The notes: generated by a model not told the origin, from the letters alone. A DNA stretch of 36,085 nt from a virus (IMGVR_UViG_3300035698_006405:1-36085); one strand, 5' to 3'. Counted from the stretch's first letter, positions 26,580 through 33,555 are shown. A program made the numbers and translations.

Positions 26580-26634
26580 ACATTAAGCACAAGTGCGCCG
26601 AGAAATCACTACACCCACGGGTTGGTGATTTTTC
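26580..26634 (+). ncRNA. Candidate small RNA of about 55 nt
   Basis: From the predicted start near 26580 the transcript has no start codon with a ribosome binding site. It reaches a hairpin AAATCAC/GTGATTT (26603-26609/26625-26631) followed by a U run. A perfect promoter plus an intrinsic terminator this close is the layout of a bacterial or phage small RNA. It lies opposite the leader region of the 26322-26540 gene and could be antisense to it. There is no match to any known RNA family that I recognise. Confidence 0.55.
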
Positions 26635-26639
26635 TGTTG

Positions 26640-26873
26640 TTATCGCTCTGACGCCAGTTGATACACCACAAGGTTTTCTCTTTCAACGCAATAGATGTTC
26701 TTGTCACCATCAATTACGGCTATCTCCGTCCGCCTAAACTGACAGGCTCTGTTTGCTGTGCTGTACGTTTCAATAAGTTTATTATCTGCTCTGTATCCGC
26801 CAGCCGCTCCTGTAATAAAAACAGTTGCAATAATCACTAAAACTAATAAAATACCAACTTCTCCGTCTTCCAT
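26640..26873 (-). CDS. Small single-pass membrane protein
   Basis: A 77-residue protein with one N-terminal membrane segment (VGILLVLVIIATVFITGAAGGY) and a C-terminal soluble part with two cysteines (CQFRRTEIAV...YCVERENL). AAAGGAG lies just before the ATG. The topology is similar to small phage membrane proteins; the function is unknown. Its upstream flank is the right end of the second TnpB element. Confidence 0.75.
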   Translation of the reverse strand: MEDGEVGILLVLVIIATVFITGAAGGYRADNKLIETYSTANRACQFRRTEIAVIDGDKNIYCVERENLVVYQLASER

Positions 26874-26890
26874 TTAAATCTCCTTTTTCT

Positions 26891-28093
26891 CTATACTCTT
26901 ATTATACGTGACGACTCTCTCCGTTTTAGTGGAGAGCTTCTCAGGCTACGCACAGTCCCATGACTCACGTTAACGCCTGATGGCTCCGTCCGAGCCAGCT
27001 TAAGAATATTAATTGCAGCATTAACATCTCTATCTAGAATTAGACCACAATAAGGACAATTATGAACACGAACGCTCAGGTCTTTAGGCACAATCTCTCC
27101 GCATCCAGAGCACATTTGCGATGTGTAGGCAGGGGGTACGGCGACAACTTGAGAGACAGTATTTTCGACTTTGCTCTCCAGCATCTGCCGGAACATTCCC
27201 AAACCAGCGTCGTGCGCGCTCAAGGCGAGATGATGATTGTGGGTCATAAAGATGAGATTTAGATCTTCAATCGCAATCAACGTATAGGTGTCTGCGAGCT
27301 TGCGCGTTTCCTTATGCCAAAAGTCACGCCGTTGGTTAGTAATGTGGCTATGTTGTTTTGCGACTTGAAAGATTGCTTTTCTCCTACGACCAGAACCCCT
27401 CTTACGCCGAGAGATTCGACGTTGTTTAACGCGTAGCTCCTTGAGCGATTTCCTGAGCCAGCGGGGGTTATCAACAAATGTTCCATCAGAGAGCGCCAGA
27501 AGATTATGCAATCCAACGTCAACGCCAACCTCAGACGGTAATCGATCAACGATCTCTTTATCAGGCATCTCTATCTGCAAGCAAACATACCACCTATCGA
27601 GACTGCGTTTAATTATGACATGCTTAATCCTGGCGTCGTCGGGAATATCCCGATGATACTTTACTTTGATCTCACCAACGCTTTGTACGTAAAGCAATGT
27701 GCGTCCAGTACCACCCAACCTTAATTTACAGCCATTGCCATACGTGAACTCGATACTATGCCAGCGGCTAGCGCTCTTGAAACGCGGAAATCCAGCCTTC
27801 TCTCCGGCCTTGACTCGACGGAAGAATGCGCGATACGCTTTGTCAAGACGTCTAAGTGTCTGTTGCATACAGGTGAAGTTTAGTGTTCCTAGTCTGTCTG
27901 GATCTGCGCGTCGAAGGTCTCCGAAGCGCTTGCACTGTGCGGCATAAGTCACGCCATAACCATTCTCTCTGTAAGCTACAATTCGTTGTTCGAGTGCCGC
28001 ATTGTACACGTCACGCGATAAACTGAGAAGGTAATTCAACCCCCTTGATTGGCGAGCGTGTGGGTATAAACGGTACTTGTAGGTGCGGATCAT
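26891..28093 (-). CDS. tnpB: TnpB, second, distinct element
   Basis: A 400-residue TnpB with intact motifs: EVGVDVGLHN (D about 192), IAIEDLNLI (E about 276) and DRDVNAAINIL (about 354-364). The zinc motif is CSGCG...CPYCG. It differs in sequence from the first TnpB, so it comes from another subfamily or an older event. It is preceded by a 48-residue ribbon-helix-helix gene whose stop overlaps its ATG (ATGA), so both are one operon. The last residues run through the right-end hairpin, so the coding sequence overlaps the omega-RNA end. No TnpA is seen. Base use is more G+C rich than the neighbours. Confidence 0.93.
   Translation of the reverse strand: MIRTYKYRLYPHARQSRGLNYLLSLSRDVYNAALEQRIVAYRENGYGVTYAAQCKRFGDLRRADPDRLGTLNFTCMQQTLRRLDKAYRAFFRRVKAGEKAGFPRFKSASRWHSIEFTYGNGCKLRLGGTGRTLLYVQSVGEIKVKYHRDIPDDARIKHVIIKRSLDRWYVCLQIEMPDKEIVDRLPSEVGVDVGLHNLLALSDGTFVDNPRWLRKSLKELRVKQRRISRRKRGSGRRRKAIFQVAKQHSHITNQRRDFWHKETRKLADTYTLIAIEDLNLIFMTHNHHLALSAHDAGLGMFRQMLESKVENTVSQVVAVPPAYTSQMCSGCGEIVPKDLSVRVHNCPYCGLILDRDVNAAINILKLARTEPSGVNVSHGTVRSLRSSPLKRRESSRIIRV
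26910..26945 (-). ncRNA. 3' end of omega-RNA of the second TnpB element
   Basis: On the minus strand a hairpin CTCTCC/GGAGAG with an 8-nt loop (26917-26936) ends with GTCGTCAC, in the style of IS605-type right ends. The guide would begin in the flank just below 26910. The 5' end lies within tnpB and is undetermined. Confidence 0.6.
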
Positions 28094-28236
28094 TCGATGT
28101 CTTCGCGTTTAGCAAGCGCTCGAATAGCCAGCTCTAAGACGGCGGTTAGACTGACGCCTAGCTTGCTTGACAAGAGATAGCGCAGCCGAACTGCCTCATT
28201 TGTGAGTCGGACGCTAGTCTGTTTTTTAGTGATCAT
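28090..28236 (-). CDS. Ribbon-helix-helix repressor-like protein upstream of TnpB
   Basis: A 48-residue frame (MITKKQTSVRLTNEAVRLRY..., ending AKREDIE) with the layout of ribbon-helix-helix DNA-binding proteins: a short strand (TSVRLT) followed by two helices. The stop overlaps the TnpB start by 4 nt. Its promoter holds a 17-nt palindrome, TAACACAAACTGTGTTA, between -35 and -10, so autoregulation is likely. The start is 6 nt past the -10 box. It would control TnpB expression. The frame is short and rests on coupling, promoter, palindrome and fold-like pattern. Confidence 0.7.
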   Translation of the reverse strand: MITKKQTSVRLTNEAVRLRYLLSSKLGVSLTAVLELAIRALAKREDIE

Positions 28237-28242
28237 AATTGT

Positions 28243-28270
28243 ATTGTAACACAGTTTGTGTTATTGTCAA
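28243..28270 (-). promoter_or_regulatory. Promoter of the RHH-tnpB operon with an internal operator palindrome
   Basis: Minus strand TTGACA (28265-28270), 16-nt spacer, TACAAT (28243-28248), with a palindrome at 28247-28263 (7-nt arms, 3-nt centre). The start lies 6 nt from the -10 box, implying a leaderless mRNA. Confidence 0.8.
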
Positions 28271-28284
28271 TGGTCAATACCCAG

Positions 28285-28313
28285 TTGTAAATCTGGCGAT
28301 TTGGTGGTATAAT
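28285..28313 (+). promoter_or_regulatory. Promoter of the ribonucleotide reductase gene
   Basis: TTGTAA (28285-28290), 17-nt spacer, TATAAT (28308-28313). A leader of about 70 nt and an AAGGAG site follow. Confidence 0.6.
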
Positions 28314-28390
28314 AGGAAGAACAACCCACTTATATTGCGCTTGCAGAAAGGCATTCGCAGTACTACTTTTTTATAAGGAGCTATAACAAG

Positions 28391-30310
28391 ATGGATTTTC
28401 ACCTGGACCCCTTTGCGGTAAATAAGAAGTATTTCGACAATCAATTATCAGAGTTTGTATATTATTCCAAGTATTCGAGGTATAGAGAAGATTTAGGTAG
28501 ACGCGAGACATGGAGCGAGACGGTTGACAGAGTTGTTGATTACCTTAGATGGTTAAGCGACGACAAATTAGAGAACGATGACTACGTGCGCATTAAGCAT
28601 TACATTCTTAATATGAAGGTTATGCCTTCAATGCGCCTAATGGCAATGGCAGGAAAAGCAGCAAAAGCACACCCGATTAGTATTTACAATTGTTCAGGAA
28701 CTCCAATGGATTCACTCAAAGCATTCTCTGAGATTATGTATCTATCGATGAATGGTGTGGGGGTTGGGTTCAGCGTTGAGAAAATGTTTATTGACAAGCT
28801 TCCGGCTGTAAGCAGACAAACCACGCAGCCGCGCGGATTGTTTAAACTTCAAATCGCAGACACAACAGAGGGGTGGTGTAACGCGTTTAACACTGGCATA
28901 AACACATGGGTTAACGGGTTCGATATTAAGTTTGACTTCTCCAAGATACGAAAGGCCGGTTCTCCACTGAAAACCAAGGGTGGAACAGCGTCAGGTCCGC
29001 AGTCGCTAGTGGATCTGCTTCGGCTTACGAGAGAAGCGATTCTTGCGAAACAGGGAGAAAGATTATCGTCTGTAGATGTCTATGATATAGTTTGCAAGAC
29101 GTTTGACTGTGTTATTAGTGGCGGCGTGAGAAGGTCTGCGGGTCTTTGCATGTTCGACAATGACGACACAGAGATGCTAAACGCCAAGAACGGAGACTAC
29201 TGGAATTATGCACCGTGGAGATCGAATGCAAACAACAGTGTTGTGTTCACCGGAAGACTTAGCAGAGAAGATGTAGACGAGTATTTTGAGAGAATGCATG
29301 ATGGACTTAACGGAGAGCCTGGATTCTTTTCGCGTTACGCTGCCGTGAAAACAATGCCTTTGCGCAGGGATAAAGAACATATGTTTATGATTAATCCTTG
29401 CGGAGAATCGATCCTTAGATCTGGCTCTAACGGCGGCGGTCTTTGCAATCTAACATCTGTTGTTGCGCGGCCTTATGATACCCTGTCTACACTTGCAGAT
29501 AAAGCTGAGATTGCATCAATTATTGGAACAATACAAAGTATGGCAACGGACTTTTTATATCTAAGAAGTGGATGGAAAGAGAATGCAGAAGAAGAAAGAT
29601 TGCTTGGTGTCGATATTACTGGTCATTTCGACTGTAAGGAAGTTAGAGACTGGGGAACTCTGATTACTCTAAGGAGTGTGGTCGTGAGAACAAACAGAAA
29701 GTATGCAGACATACTTGGGATTAACAGAAGCGCGGCAACGACTGTCGTTAAGCCTAGTGGGAACAGCGGTGTTCTATTGAATGTGAGTAGCGGTGTACAT
29801 CCAAGGTGGAGTAAGTATTACAAGAGAAATGTTAGAGTGAACACTGATAGTCCGCTGTTCCAGGTTCTAAAAAGCAGTGGAATTGAAATGATCAAAGAGA
29901 GCAACAAGACTTATGTGGTTGGGTTTGCCGTTAGAAGTCCAGCTGGATCTATAACAAAAGACATGGTAACTGCAATGGAACATCTTGAGTACTGGAAGAC
30001 GGTTAAGTTAAATTATACAGAGCATAGCGTGTCAATGACGTGCTATTATGACGCAAACGAAATCGAGGCAATCAAAACCTGGATTTATGATAATCAGGAT
30101 ATAGCCACCGGGTTAACATTCCTTCCAAGAAGCGACGCTGTATATGAGAACGCTCCTTATATAGATATAACCGATGATCAATATAGAAAGCTTGTTCTAA
30201 ACGAGCCTGTCATTGATTTTGGTTTGTTAGGAAGCCTAGAGAAGACAGATAGAACAGAATCGAGTAGAGAGATGGCATGCTCTGCTGGTCAATGTGATTT
30301 ACAGATGTAG
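28391..30310 (+). CDS. nrdJ: Class II (adenosylcobalamin-dependent) ribonucleotide reductase, monomeric type
   Basis: The 639-residue enzyme converts ribonucleoside triphosphates to deoxy forms. Cys 101 in YNCSGTP and Cys 337 in NPCGES correspond to the redox and thiyl cysteines. Cys 352 (LCNL) is the likely partner. The C-terminal ACSAGQCD holds the CxxxxC pair (630/635) that re-reduces the active site. The monomeric, roughly 640-740-residue, C-terminal CxxxxC design fits the Lactobacillus-type triphosphate reductase. Cobalamin must be supplied by the host. It supports phage DNA synthesis and is followed by the methyltransferase 34 nt downstream. No intein is seen. Confidence 0.93.
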   Translation: MDFHLDPFAVNKKYFDNQLSEFVYYSKYSRYREDLGRRETWSETVDRVVDYLRWLSDDKLENDDYVRIKHYILNMKVMPSMRLMAMAGKAAKAHPISIYNCSGTPMDSLKAFSEIMYLSMNGVGVGFSVEKMFIDKLPAVSRQTTQPRGLFKLQIADTTEGWCNAFNTGINTWVNGFDIKFDFSKIRKAGSPLKTKGGTASGPQSLVDLLRLTREAILAKQGERLSSVDVYDIVCKTFDCVISGGVRRSAGLCMFDNDDTEMLNAKNGDYWNYAPWRSNANNSVVFTGRLSREDVDEYFERMHDGLNGEPGFFSRYAAVKTMPLRRDKEHMFMINPCGESILRSGSNGGGLCNLTSVVARPYDTLSTLADKAEIASIIGTIQSMATDFLYLRSGWKENAEEERLLGVDITGHFDCKEVRDWGTLITLRSVVVRTNRKYADILGINRSAATTVVKPSGNSGVLLNVSSGVHPRWSKYYKRNVRVNTDSPLFQVLKSSGIEMIKESNKTYVVGFAVRSPAGSITKDMVTAMEHLEYWKTVKLNYTEHSVSMTCYYDANEIEAIKTWIYDNQDIATGLTFLPRSDAVYENAPYIDITDDQYRKLVLNEPVIDFGLLGSLEKTDRTESSREMACSAGQCDLQM

Positions 30311-30344
30311 GGTTTGATAGAAAGGAAAAACAGGGGAAATTAAA

Positions 30345-30929
30345 ATGAAAGGGAAGAATTATTCTAGAAACAACACCGGCAAAAGAAAGAAATCGGATCT
30401 ATATGAAACCCCATATAGTCTCACTAGGTTGCTTCTGCAACAAGAGGGGTTCGGCTCGTCTGTTCTTGAACCGTGTTGTGGGAACGGAGCGGTTGTTAAA
30501 GTACTGCGTGAGTTTGGATATAAGGATGTGACATCATATGACTTGCAGGCAGACGGACTTGACTTTCTAGACGAAGACAGAATGTTTGACAGCATAGTTA
30601 CTAATCCGCCGTACTCACTGTCGTATGAGTTCATTGTAAAAAGTAAGAGCGTGTGTAGGAATAGGTTTGCTCTACTTCTTCCGTTGACATATTTGCAGGG
30701 TAACAAAAGACTCAAAGATATCTGGAAAGATTCATTTTTCCCACTACAAAGAATATATGTGTTCTCTAGATATCCACTACTAGGAGAAAAGCTTAGAGAG
30801 GACGGCAAGGTAAATACTGGAATGCAAACTTACGCTTGGTATATTTGGGATAATAATTATTCAGGAGAGCCTGTCATACGCTGGATAGATTTGAATCCAT
30901 GGATTATAAGGAAACGCGATATAGAATAA
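30345..30929 (+). CDS. DNA N6-adenine methyltransferase
   Basis: The 194-residue protein has SAM motif I (LEPCCGNGAVV, residues 41-51) and the catalytic NPPYS (87-91), in the I-before-IV order of small phage N6-adenine methyltransferases. It would methylate adenine in phage or host DNA, perhaps protecting the genome from restriction. The target site is not predictable. Gene order with the reductase suggests one operon. Its 3' end carries the 34-nt repeated element and a T-rich terminator. Confidence 0.82.
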   Translation: MKGKNYSRNNTGKRKKSDLYETPYSLTRLLLQQEGFGSSVLEPCCGNGAVVKVLREFGYKDVTSYDLQADGLDFLDEDRMFDSIVTNPPYSLSYEFIVKSKSVCRNRFALLLPLTYLQGNKRLKDIWKDSFFPLQRIYVFSRYPLLGEKLREDGKVNTGMQTYAWYIWDNNYSGEPVIRWIDLNPWIIRKRDIE

Positions 30930-30962
30930 ACCAGAAATAACCCCCGGCCAATCGTGGCTCAG
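30929..30962 (+). repeat. 34-nt 3'-UTR element, copy 2
   Basis: It begins at the last base of the methyltransferase stop codon. It is identical to copy 1 (10409-10442, reverse strand) except for two bases. A separate hairpin terminator follows directly. Confidence 0.85.
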
Positions 30963-30968
30963 TAGGAG

Positions 30969-30996
30969 AGAGGTGGTTGTTAGCCACCTCTTTTTT
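30969..30996 (+). terminator. Intrinsic terminator after the methyltransferase
   Basis: AGAGGTGG/CCACCTCT with a 7-nt loop, then a six-T run. Confidence 0.85.
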
Positions 30997-30997
30997 G

Positions 30998-31267
30998 CTA
31001 GTATGGAGTGTATCTGGTTATGTGGGAATTGAAATAGTTGTATTCATGCTCGTCTGCGGGGGTGTATAGGGGGACAGAGTAAAGGCCTTTAATGTAAGCA
31101 TGAAGCTCGGCTAGTGATGATTGTTCTGTGAGGTTGTGGTGGTATAGACGTGTTGTGGTTGCAAATTCGTCGCTACCATGATTACGACATGTGGCATCGA
31201 AGCTTTTTGGTTTACGATACGGGGTTCTTCTGTCTTTACGGTTGGGGTAATAATTGTCAAAGCTCAT
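30998..31267 (-). CDS. Small protein of unknown function
   Basis: I choose the ATG at 31267 (MSFDNYYPNRKDRRTPYR, 89 residues), preceded by GGGAG at good spacing; the longer frame adds six residues from an unlikely TTG. A basic N-terminus is followed by FDATCRNHGSDEF. The FDxxCRNHGS pattern recalls a family of small phage zinc proteins, but the second cysteine pair is missing here. Confidence 0.6.
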   Translation of the reverse strand: MSFDNYYPNRKDRRTPYRKPKSFDATCRNHGSDEFATTTRLYHHNLTEQSSLAELHAYIKGLYSVPLYTPADEHEYNYFNSHITRYTPY

Positions 31268-31294
31268 TGAAAACTCCCTTTTCAACTATGTCTT

Positions 31295-31323
31295 ATTTTA
31301 TCATAGAAATTGGGTATTGACAA
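31295..31323 (-). promoter_or_regulatory. Promoter of the 30998-31267 gene
   Basis: Minus strand TTGTCA (31318-31323), 17-nt spacer, TAAAAT (31295-31300). It shares its -35 bases with a plus-strand promoter. Confidence 0.7.
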
Positions 31324-31345
31324 GTGGGGTCGGAACACGTATAAT
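31317..31345 (+). promoter_or_regulatory. Perfect consensus promoter, plus strand
   Basis: TTGACA (31317-31322), 17-nt spacer, TATAAT (31340-31345). No gene starts close by. The transcript would run antisense to the 31437-31643 gene toward the gene at 31793. Confidence 0.8.
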
Positions 31346-31436
31346 AGGGGTAGAGGAAGAATGAGAATCTAATTTAAGTCAGATAAATGGGTTGGGTGAT
31401 CTTGTGGTGTTCTGGAAGATCTAGTGAGAAGTGAGA

Positions 31437-31643
31437 TTAAGATCCTTTGCGAATGACGCGAGTAAGAGATTGTTTGAGATTGTTGATTAGAGACTTTCTG
31501 TTGGATAGGGGGGTGTCACAGATGGGGACGGAGGCATGACACGAGGTTATAGCTTCCTCTCTGGATAATCCGTCACTCATCGCAGCTGATATGCAATTTT
31601 GCATAGCGGGGGTTCGACGTATAGGCATTCCTGGAAATGGCAT
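31437..31643 (-). CDS. Small protein of unknown function
   Basis: A 68-residue protein (MPFPGMPIRRTPAMQNCISAAM start, basic end) with no recognised family. AAGGAG lies at good spacing before the ATG and a perfect promoter lies upstream. It has three cysteines. A plus-strand promoter at 31317 would transcribe it antisense. Confidence 0.65.
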   Translation of the reverse strand: MPFPGMPIRRTPAMQNCISAAMSDGLSREEAITSCHASVPICDTPLSNRKSLINNLKQSLTRVIRKGS

Positions 31644-31670
31644 TGTGTGTCTCCTTATAAGTATAGTTAG

Positions 31671-31699
31671 ATTATAGCATGTCAGTGGAAGAATGTCAA
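31671..31699 (-). promoter_or_regulatory. Perfect consensus promoter of the 31437-31643 gene
   Basis: Minus strand TTGACA (31694-31699), 17-nt spacer, TATAAT (31671-31676). Confidence 0.85.
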
Positions 31700-31792
31700 T
31701 GTGAGTGTTATGAAAGATGCGTGGAAGAGTTAACAGGTGTTTGGTGTGAAAAAGAGGGGTTTGTATTTTTGGGAAAATGAGAGGGGTATATA

Positions 31793-32239
31793 ATGAAGCT
31801 GGTGAAGTTTAGAGCGGGTGGTGAGCTGGAAATTTGTAGACGGTTTAGATGGATGCCGTTTATCAGAGATAACGCTTTGGTGTGGTTTGATTACATTTAT
31901 GTGGCTAGGGTGTCTGGCAAAGTTGAGGATATTACAGACGCATTGTTTTTCAGGTGGAGACGGCTTGATGTGGTTAGTAAGAACACATATGATCTGTTGG
32001 ATATGATTGAGAAGCGGTTTGGCGTGGTTAGATGTAAAGCAACGTTCGCTAGATCCGCATATGGCTGGAATGTCGGAGACTGTAATTCTGTACGGCTTAG
32101 AGTTAGTGATACTACGGTTAATGCGGATACTATTGAGGAAGGTATTGAAAAGCTTTGGAATGCATTGTATGAGAAGTGCTATGAGGGTGTTGATGTAAAA
32201 CACCAGCGCCACGAAGAGCTTGGAGGATTGCATGGATGA
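31793..32239 (+). CDS. Protein of unknown function
   Basis: A 148-residue protein, first of a coupled pair, with GAGAGGGG upstream. It has aromatic-rich segments (FRWMPFIRDNALVWFDYIYVARV) and no recognised family. It overlaps the next gene by 8 nt. Confidence 0.65.
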   Translation: MKLVKFRAGGELEICRRFRWMPFIRDNALVWFDYIYVARVSGKVEDITDALFFRWRRLDVVSKNTYDLLDMIEKRFGVVRCKATFARSAYGWNVGDCNSVRLRVSDTTVNADTIEEGIEKLWNALYEKCYEGVDVKHQRHEELGGLHG

Positions 32240-32765
32240 AGACATGGCGACTATAAAGAGAAGCGATCTGGTGAAGGCTTTTAGGATGAAGGAAGAGGGG
32301 GTTCTGTATGGACTGACAGGAAAGGAGTTGAGTGAAGCTGTCTGCAAAGCTCACGATTGGATTCTGGTTAGCCTTTATGGTCTTGAGGGGTGGCGTAAAG
32401 AGAAAAGAGATTGTACACGCTATTCTGTGGGTGCTTCTGGATATAGCTATATATGGGAACCAGGATCGATGTATGAAGCAGAGTATTCGCCAAGCACTGA
32501 TAGAGCGCAGGCAATGGACTTGATTGTGGAGTTGTGGGACGGAAGACACCCCAGGCAACATAATGATGCGCCACCAGTTGTATCAGTTGTGAAAATAACG
32601 CTGTCAGACTCTATACCCCAAGAGGTGTCAATGACCGCGTTTAGTCCTACTCTCGCAGATGTGCATATGAGTGGGGAAGATTTCTGTGAAGTCGCATGTA
32701 AGTTGTATCTCAAAGTGGTGGGGTGGACACCAGAAGAAGAAGAAGAAGAACGGTCTAAAAACTAA
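32232..32765 (+). CDS. Protein of unknown function
   Basis: I choose the ATG at 32232 (MDEDMATIKRSDLVKAF, 177 residues), preceded by GGAGG five nt upstream; an earlier TTG start is less likely. It is acidic with a Glu-rich end (TPEEEEEERSKN). No family is recognised. It overlaps and is coupled to the upstream gene. Confidence 0.65.
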   Translation: MDEDMATIKRSDLVKAFRMKEEGVLYGLTGKELSEAVCKAHDWILVSLYGLEGWRKEKRDCTRYSVGASGYSYIWEPGSMYEAEYSPSTDRAQAMDLIVELWDGRHPRQHNDAPPVVSVVKITLSDSIPQEVSMTAFSPTLADVHMSGEDFCEVACKLYLKVVGWTPEEEEEERSKN

Positions 32766-32861
32766 TCTCTAGACCTTCTTCCCCACGTGTGATAAGTAGC
32801 CTCATGATACAGTAAATGTTACACGTGTCAAGTGTTGGAATATGTGATAGGGGAAAACGTG

Positions 32862-32957
32862 ATGAAAGGTGAATTTGAAAATTTTGTATGACCGCCAAAA
32901 TTGTAAAACGTGATGGGGTAAAACGTTATGAAAGGTGAATTTGAAAATTTTGTATGA
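32862..32957 (+). repeat. Two 30-nt direct repeats, 66 nt apart
   Basis: Copies at 32862-32891 and 32928-32957 are identical and each opens with ATG and ends with TGA, encoding MKGEFENFV. A looser match (GTGAT...GGGG...AAAACGT) extends about 18 nt upstream of each copy. Confidence 0.85.
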
Positions 32958-33068
32958 ATATGTAAGAGGTAGGGCTACTGTATCACACTCACAAAAACAG
33001 ACCTTTTTCAAACCGTTGAAAAAATCAATAAAAAAATCAACTTTTTTGAACTTTTTCGAGGAAACTTT

Positions 33069-33131
33069 AATAATTTTAAGTTCAAACTAAATAATTTTAA
33101 GTTTAGACTAAATAATCTTAGAGTAGAACAT
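33069..33131. repeat. 21-bp tandem repeat, three copies
   Basis: Units begin AATAATTTTAAGTT and end with a CTA-type sequence: 33069-33089, 33090-33110, and a decayed third at 33111-33131. Confidence 0.8.
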
Positions 33132-33198
33132 ATGTGCTAGTTTCTATCTTAAGATATAGCATACTTTCTTTGTGAGTGTAGGTTAAGTGCTTGCAAGA

Positions 33199-33311
33199 TT
33201 GCAATGCATAGCTATAGCTGCAATAAGAAACTACAAGGTATCTTAAGGTAGCTCAAGGATACTTGCAATGCATAGCTATAATTGCAATAAGAAACTACAA
33301 GGTATCTTAAG
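33199..33311. repeat. 49-bp direct repeat, two copies 64 nt apart
   Basis: Copies at 33199-33247 and 33263-33311 differ at two bases. Each holds inner palindromes (TTGCA...TGCAA, ATAGCTAT) and ends in TATCTTAAG, which also forms the palindrome at 33145-33156. Confidence 0.9.
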
Positions 33312-33386
33312 ATTAGAATAAGTAAGACAAGCATCTGCACTTCGCGTAGTCACAGTAAGACCTCAGAACGCACATGCAAGCCTGGA

Positions 33387-33426
33387 CACATGAGCACACA
33401 TGCAGGCACATGAGCACACATGCACA
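33387..33426. repeat. 20-bp tandem repeat, two copies
   Basis: CACATGAGCACACATGCAGG at 33387-33406 and again, with a changed end, at 33407-33426. It is followed by GC-rich alternating sequence. Confidence 0.75.
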
Positions 33427-33527
33427 AGCGCGCGCAGCCGCGCGACCCGCGCGCGTAGACTACGCGAAATCAGCCATTGAATAAACAAGACCGATATGCG
33501 AGATATTCGACTTTTGGAATTTGGTAC

Positions 33528-33555
33528 TTGACAAGCCAGAAATACAGGTTATGCT
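33528..33555 (+). promoter_or_regulatory. Promoter of the 33606 gene
   Basis: TTGACA (33528-33533), 16-nt spacer, TATGCT (33550-33555). An AACTAGCA box (33584-33591) and AGGGAG precede the ATG. Confidence 0.5.

Noticed and set aside
31679-31780. 33-residue Cys-rich frame (MSVEECQCECYERC start)
   Set aside because: It has no ribosome binding site and lies across the minus-strand promoter at 31671-31699. It ends 12 nt before the 31793 gene, so it could be a leader peptide, but evidence is too thin.
32862-32957. Arbitrium-type signal peptide gene
   Set aside because: The nonapeptide lacks a secretion signal and there is no AimR-like receptor gene nearby.
33199-33311. CRISPR array
   Set aside because: There are only two 49-bp copies with a single 15-nt gap; unit and spacer sizes do not fit and no cas gene is present.
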